Assembly: GCA_029240815.1 (NCBI GenBank)
Contig: JARDZO010000317.1
Coordinates: 1-5,795 of the forward strand
Source: Brevibacillus sp.
GTDB taxonomy: Bacteria; Bacillota; Bacilli; Brevibacillales; Brevibacillaceae
Reading direction: 5' to 3'
DNA length: 5,795 nt
Part shown: piece by piece, positions 4,687 through 5,795 of the stretch
How the letters are laid out: every line of letters begins with the position of its first letter
Numbering within the stretch: position 1 is the first letter of the stretch
The notes under the pieces: generated by a model
Database searches by the model: none
Seen by the model: only the letters and a program-made list of their open reading frames with translations
What the model was told of the DNA's origin: nothing
Made by a program: the position numbers and the translations under genes

Positions 4687-5580
4687 ATGCGCCATAATTG
4701 TTCATTTGTAGCGGTCGTAGCCAGAGTTGAAGAACAAATTGTACACTTTGATTTTTACCAGGATACAAGAAGGGTAAAAGCAGGACGAGAACTTCTCAAG
4801 CAACATGTATCGCTGCCGAGGCATTATTTCGATTATTTGCTTCACTCCGGGGTGATGGAGGTGGAGTGCGATCCACCTTATTGCCCTACTGTGACCCAAC
4901 CCGCTGCTATTGGGATGAACATCCGTTCACTAGGAAGTTCTGTATTGTTTGACATGTGTTTCTCTCCACAAACGTATAAATTGTGGCAGAACACTGATGC
5001 AGTTTTGGAAGACCTCACCCTCTCTGCCGATATCTTTGAAGAATATGTATATCGCTTGGGGGCGATCAGTAGGTTTCGCTATCTGGGACGAGTCGATGAC
5101 CCTTCCGTGGCTACACAGCTTGGTGAAAATGACATGATTGAATTCAAACGCGACTTTTTGTTATCGAAAAGCGGCATAATCAAGACGATTGTGGCGTTTG
5201 CCAATTCAAACAACGGGAATTTATTCCTTGGAATCACTGACGAAGGTACGATAATAGGTGTAAATCACGAAATTGAACAGTACGGCGATCCGGATAAATA
5301 CCTTCTTGCGATCACTCAATACATTCAGGATAAAACGGTGCCTTTGCAATCACCATTCCCTAAAATTTCTTTGAAAAAAGTACAGGATCAATATGTGGTC
5401 GCCATTTTTGTGGAAGTTTCGTCCGAATTGATTTGTGGATTGGACAAAAATGGAGAAAAGTATGTAGTCATTCGAACAAATAACCGCTCAGTCATAGTGA
5501 AAGACCCGCATCAGATTGGAGAAATTTACGTAAAAAGAAAGCTCGGCAGTGAAATCAGCCGTCGATTAGGACTTCTGTAG
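4687..5580 (+). CDS. Schlafen/AlbA_2-domain protein with an unknown N-terminal half
   Basis: Residues about 146-290 of 297 match the AlbA_2 (Schlafen-type, putative DNA-binding) domain: ENDMIEFKRD at 147-156, the helix IIKTIVAFANSNNGNLFLGI at 164-183, then TDEGTIIGV at 184-192 and a late strand EKYVVIRTNNRSVI at 257-270. In this family EFK and AFANxxGGxLxxGI are the core signature; here the GG of the turn reads NG (Asn176-Gly177). Residues 1-140 match nothing I recognise. They include the strands FVAVVARVEEQIVHFDF at 7-23, a possible helix RRVKAGRELLKQH at 28-40, a segment CDPPYC at 61-66 and an acidic helix ADIFEEYVYRL at 114-124. No membrane segment is seen. Bacterial AlbA_2 proteins are often annotated as ATP-binding or transcription regulators with little direct evidence. 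GAGGGG (4677-4682) precedes the ATG at 4 bases, somewhat short. The lipoprotein gene follows 40 bases downstream. Confidence 0.83.
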   Translation: MRHNCSFVAVVARVEEQIVHFDFYQDTRRVKAGRELLKQHVSLPRHYFDYLLHSGVMEVECDPPYCPTVTQPAAIGMNIRSLGSSVLFDMCFSPQTYKLWQNTDAVLEDLTLSADIFEEYVYRLGAISRFRYLGRVDDPSVATQLGENDMIEFKRDFLLSKSGIIKTIVAFANSNNGNLFLGITDEGTIIGVNHEIEQYGDPDKYLLAITQYIQDKTVPLQSPFPKISLKKVQDQYVVAIFVEVSSELICGLDKNGEKYVVIRTNNRSVIVKDPHQIGEIYVKRKLGSEISRRLGLL

Positions 5581-5584
5581 CAAG

Positions 5585-5595
5585 ATCTGACAGAT
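5585..5595. repeat. short palindrome ATCTG-A-CAGAT before the lipoprotein gene
   Basis: A perfect 5+1+5 inverted repeat lies 5 bases after the AlbA_2-domain gene's stop codon and 25 bases before the lipoprotein start. A one-base centre makes an RNA hairpin unlikely; a protein-binding site is possible, but a match this short could be chance. Confidence 0.25.
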
Positions 5596-5620
5596 TGCAT
5601 ACATGAAGGAGGATTGCTGC

Positions 5621-5795
5621 ATGAAATCGTCTTTACGTACCTATCTGTTATCCATTGTAGTGGCATGCACGGTCATGACTGGTTGTGCGCAGGATACAAA
5701 AGTAACAGAAGCAGACATGAGGGATCGAATCGGAACAGAACTGGGAACTGTGGAAAAAGTGACGGTCATGTCGACAGATGGTCAAGAGGTGTTAC
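5621..5795 (+). CDS. lipoprotein of unknown function, N-terminal part (3' end outside window)
   Basis: The first 58 codons are visible. MKSSLRTY is followed by a hydrophobic core, LLSIVVACTVMTGC, with a lipobox-type cysteine at 22 (MTGC), a typical type II signal peptide of a Gram-positive lipoprotein. Cys16 (VVAC) is a less likely modification site because the hydrophobic core would be short. The visible mature part (QDTKVTEADMRDRIGTEL onward) has no recognisable domain. A strong Shine-Dalgarno sequence, AAGGAGG (5606-5612), stands 8 bases before the ATG. The gene lies 40 bases after the AlbA_2-domain gene on the same strand with no terminator between, so the two may be co-transcribed. The protein is expected on the outer face of the membrane, anchored by lipid. 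Confidence 0.85.
   Translation, partial: MKSSLRTYLLSIVVACTVMTGCAQDTKVTEADMRDRIGTELGTVEKVTVMSTDGQEVL

Overview
The window looks like chromosomal DNA from a low-to-mid GC Gram-positive bacterium of the Bacillota. The purine-rich AAGGAGG-type ribosome binding sites, gene density, family mix and codon choice fit the Paenibacillaceae, possibly Brevibacillus. That placement is an impression from the sequence, not a database result. No rRNA, tRNA, CRISPR array, insertion sequence or phage gene is visible.

Left end (1-1244): the C-terminal part of a YifB/ComM-type Mg-chelatase-like AAA+ ATPase runs in from the left edge. It converges, across only 35 bp, on a minus-strand gene for a chagasin-like (I42) cysteine-protease inhibitor that has no signal peptide. 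Between 1245 and 1782 lies a 538-bp stretch with no recognised gene. It holds a hairpin at 1498-1540, a convincing rightward intrinsic terminator at 1611-1641, and a long imperfect hairpin at 1694-1736 just before the next gene. It also holds two possible leader peptides, which are speculative.

Centre (1783-3700): three tightly packed plus-strand genes form a likely cyclic-di-GMP operon. The first is a stand-alone EAL phosphodiesterase with its catalytic residues present. The second is an unrecognised 118-residue protein. The third is a CBS-pair/GGDEF (AGDEF) protein whose start overlaps the preceding stop by 4 bp. The operon therefore pairs predicted breakdown and predicted synthesis of the same messenger, with a CBS module that could link it to adenine-nucleotide state. 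The GGDEF domain carries several substitutions, so its synthetic activity is uncertain.

Right side (3701-5795): a YbjQ/UPF0145 gene is followed directly by a textbook intrinsic terminator. Next come an SCP2 sterol-carrier-like gene, a protein with an unknown N-terminal half and a Schlafen/AlbA_2-type C-terminal domain, and the start of a lipoprotein gene that runs off the right edge. These last genes share an orientation, but nothing visible ties them to one pathway. The most interesting parts are the cyclic-di-GMP operon with its unknown middle protein and the structured leader in front of it.
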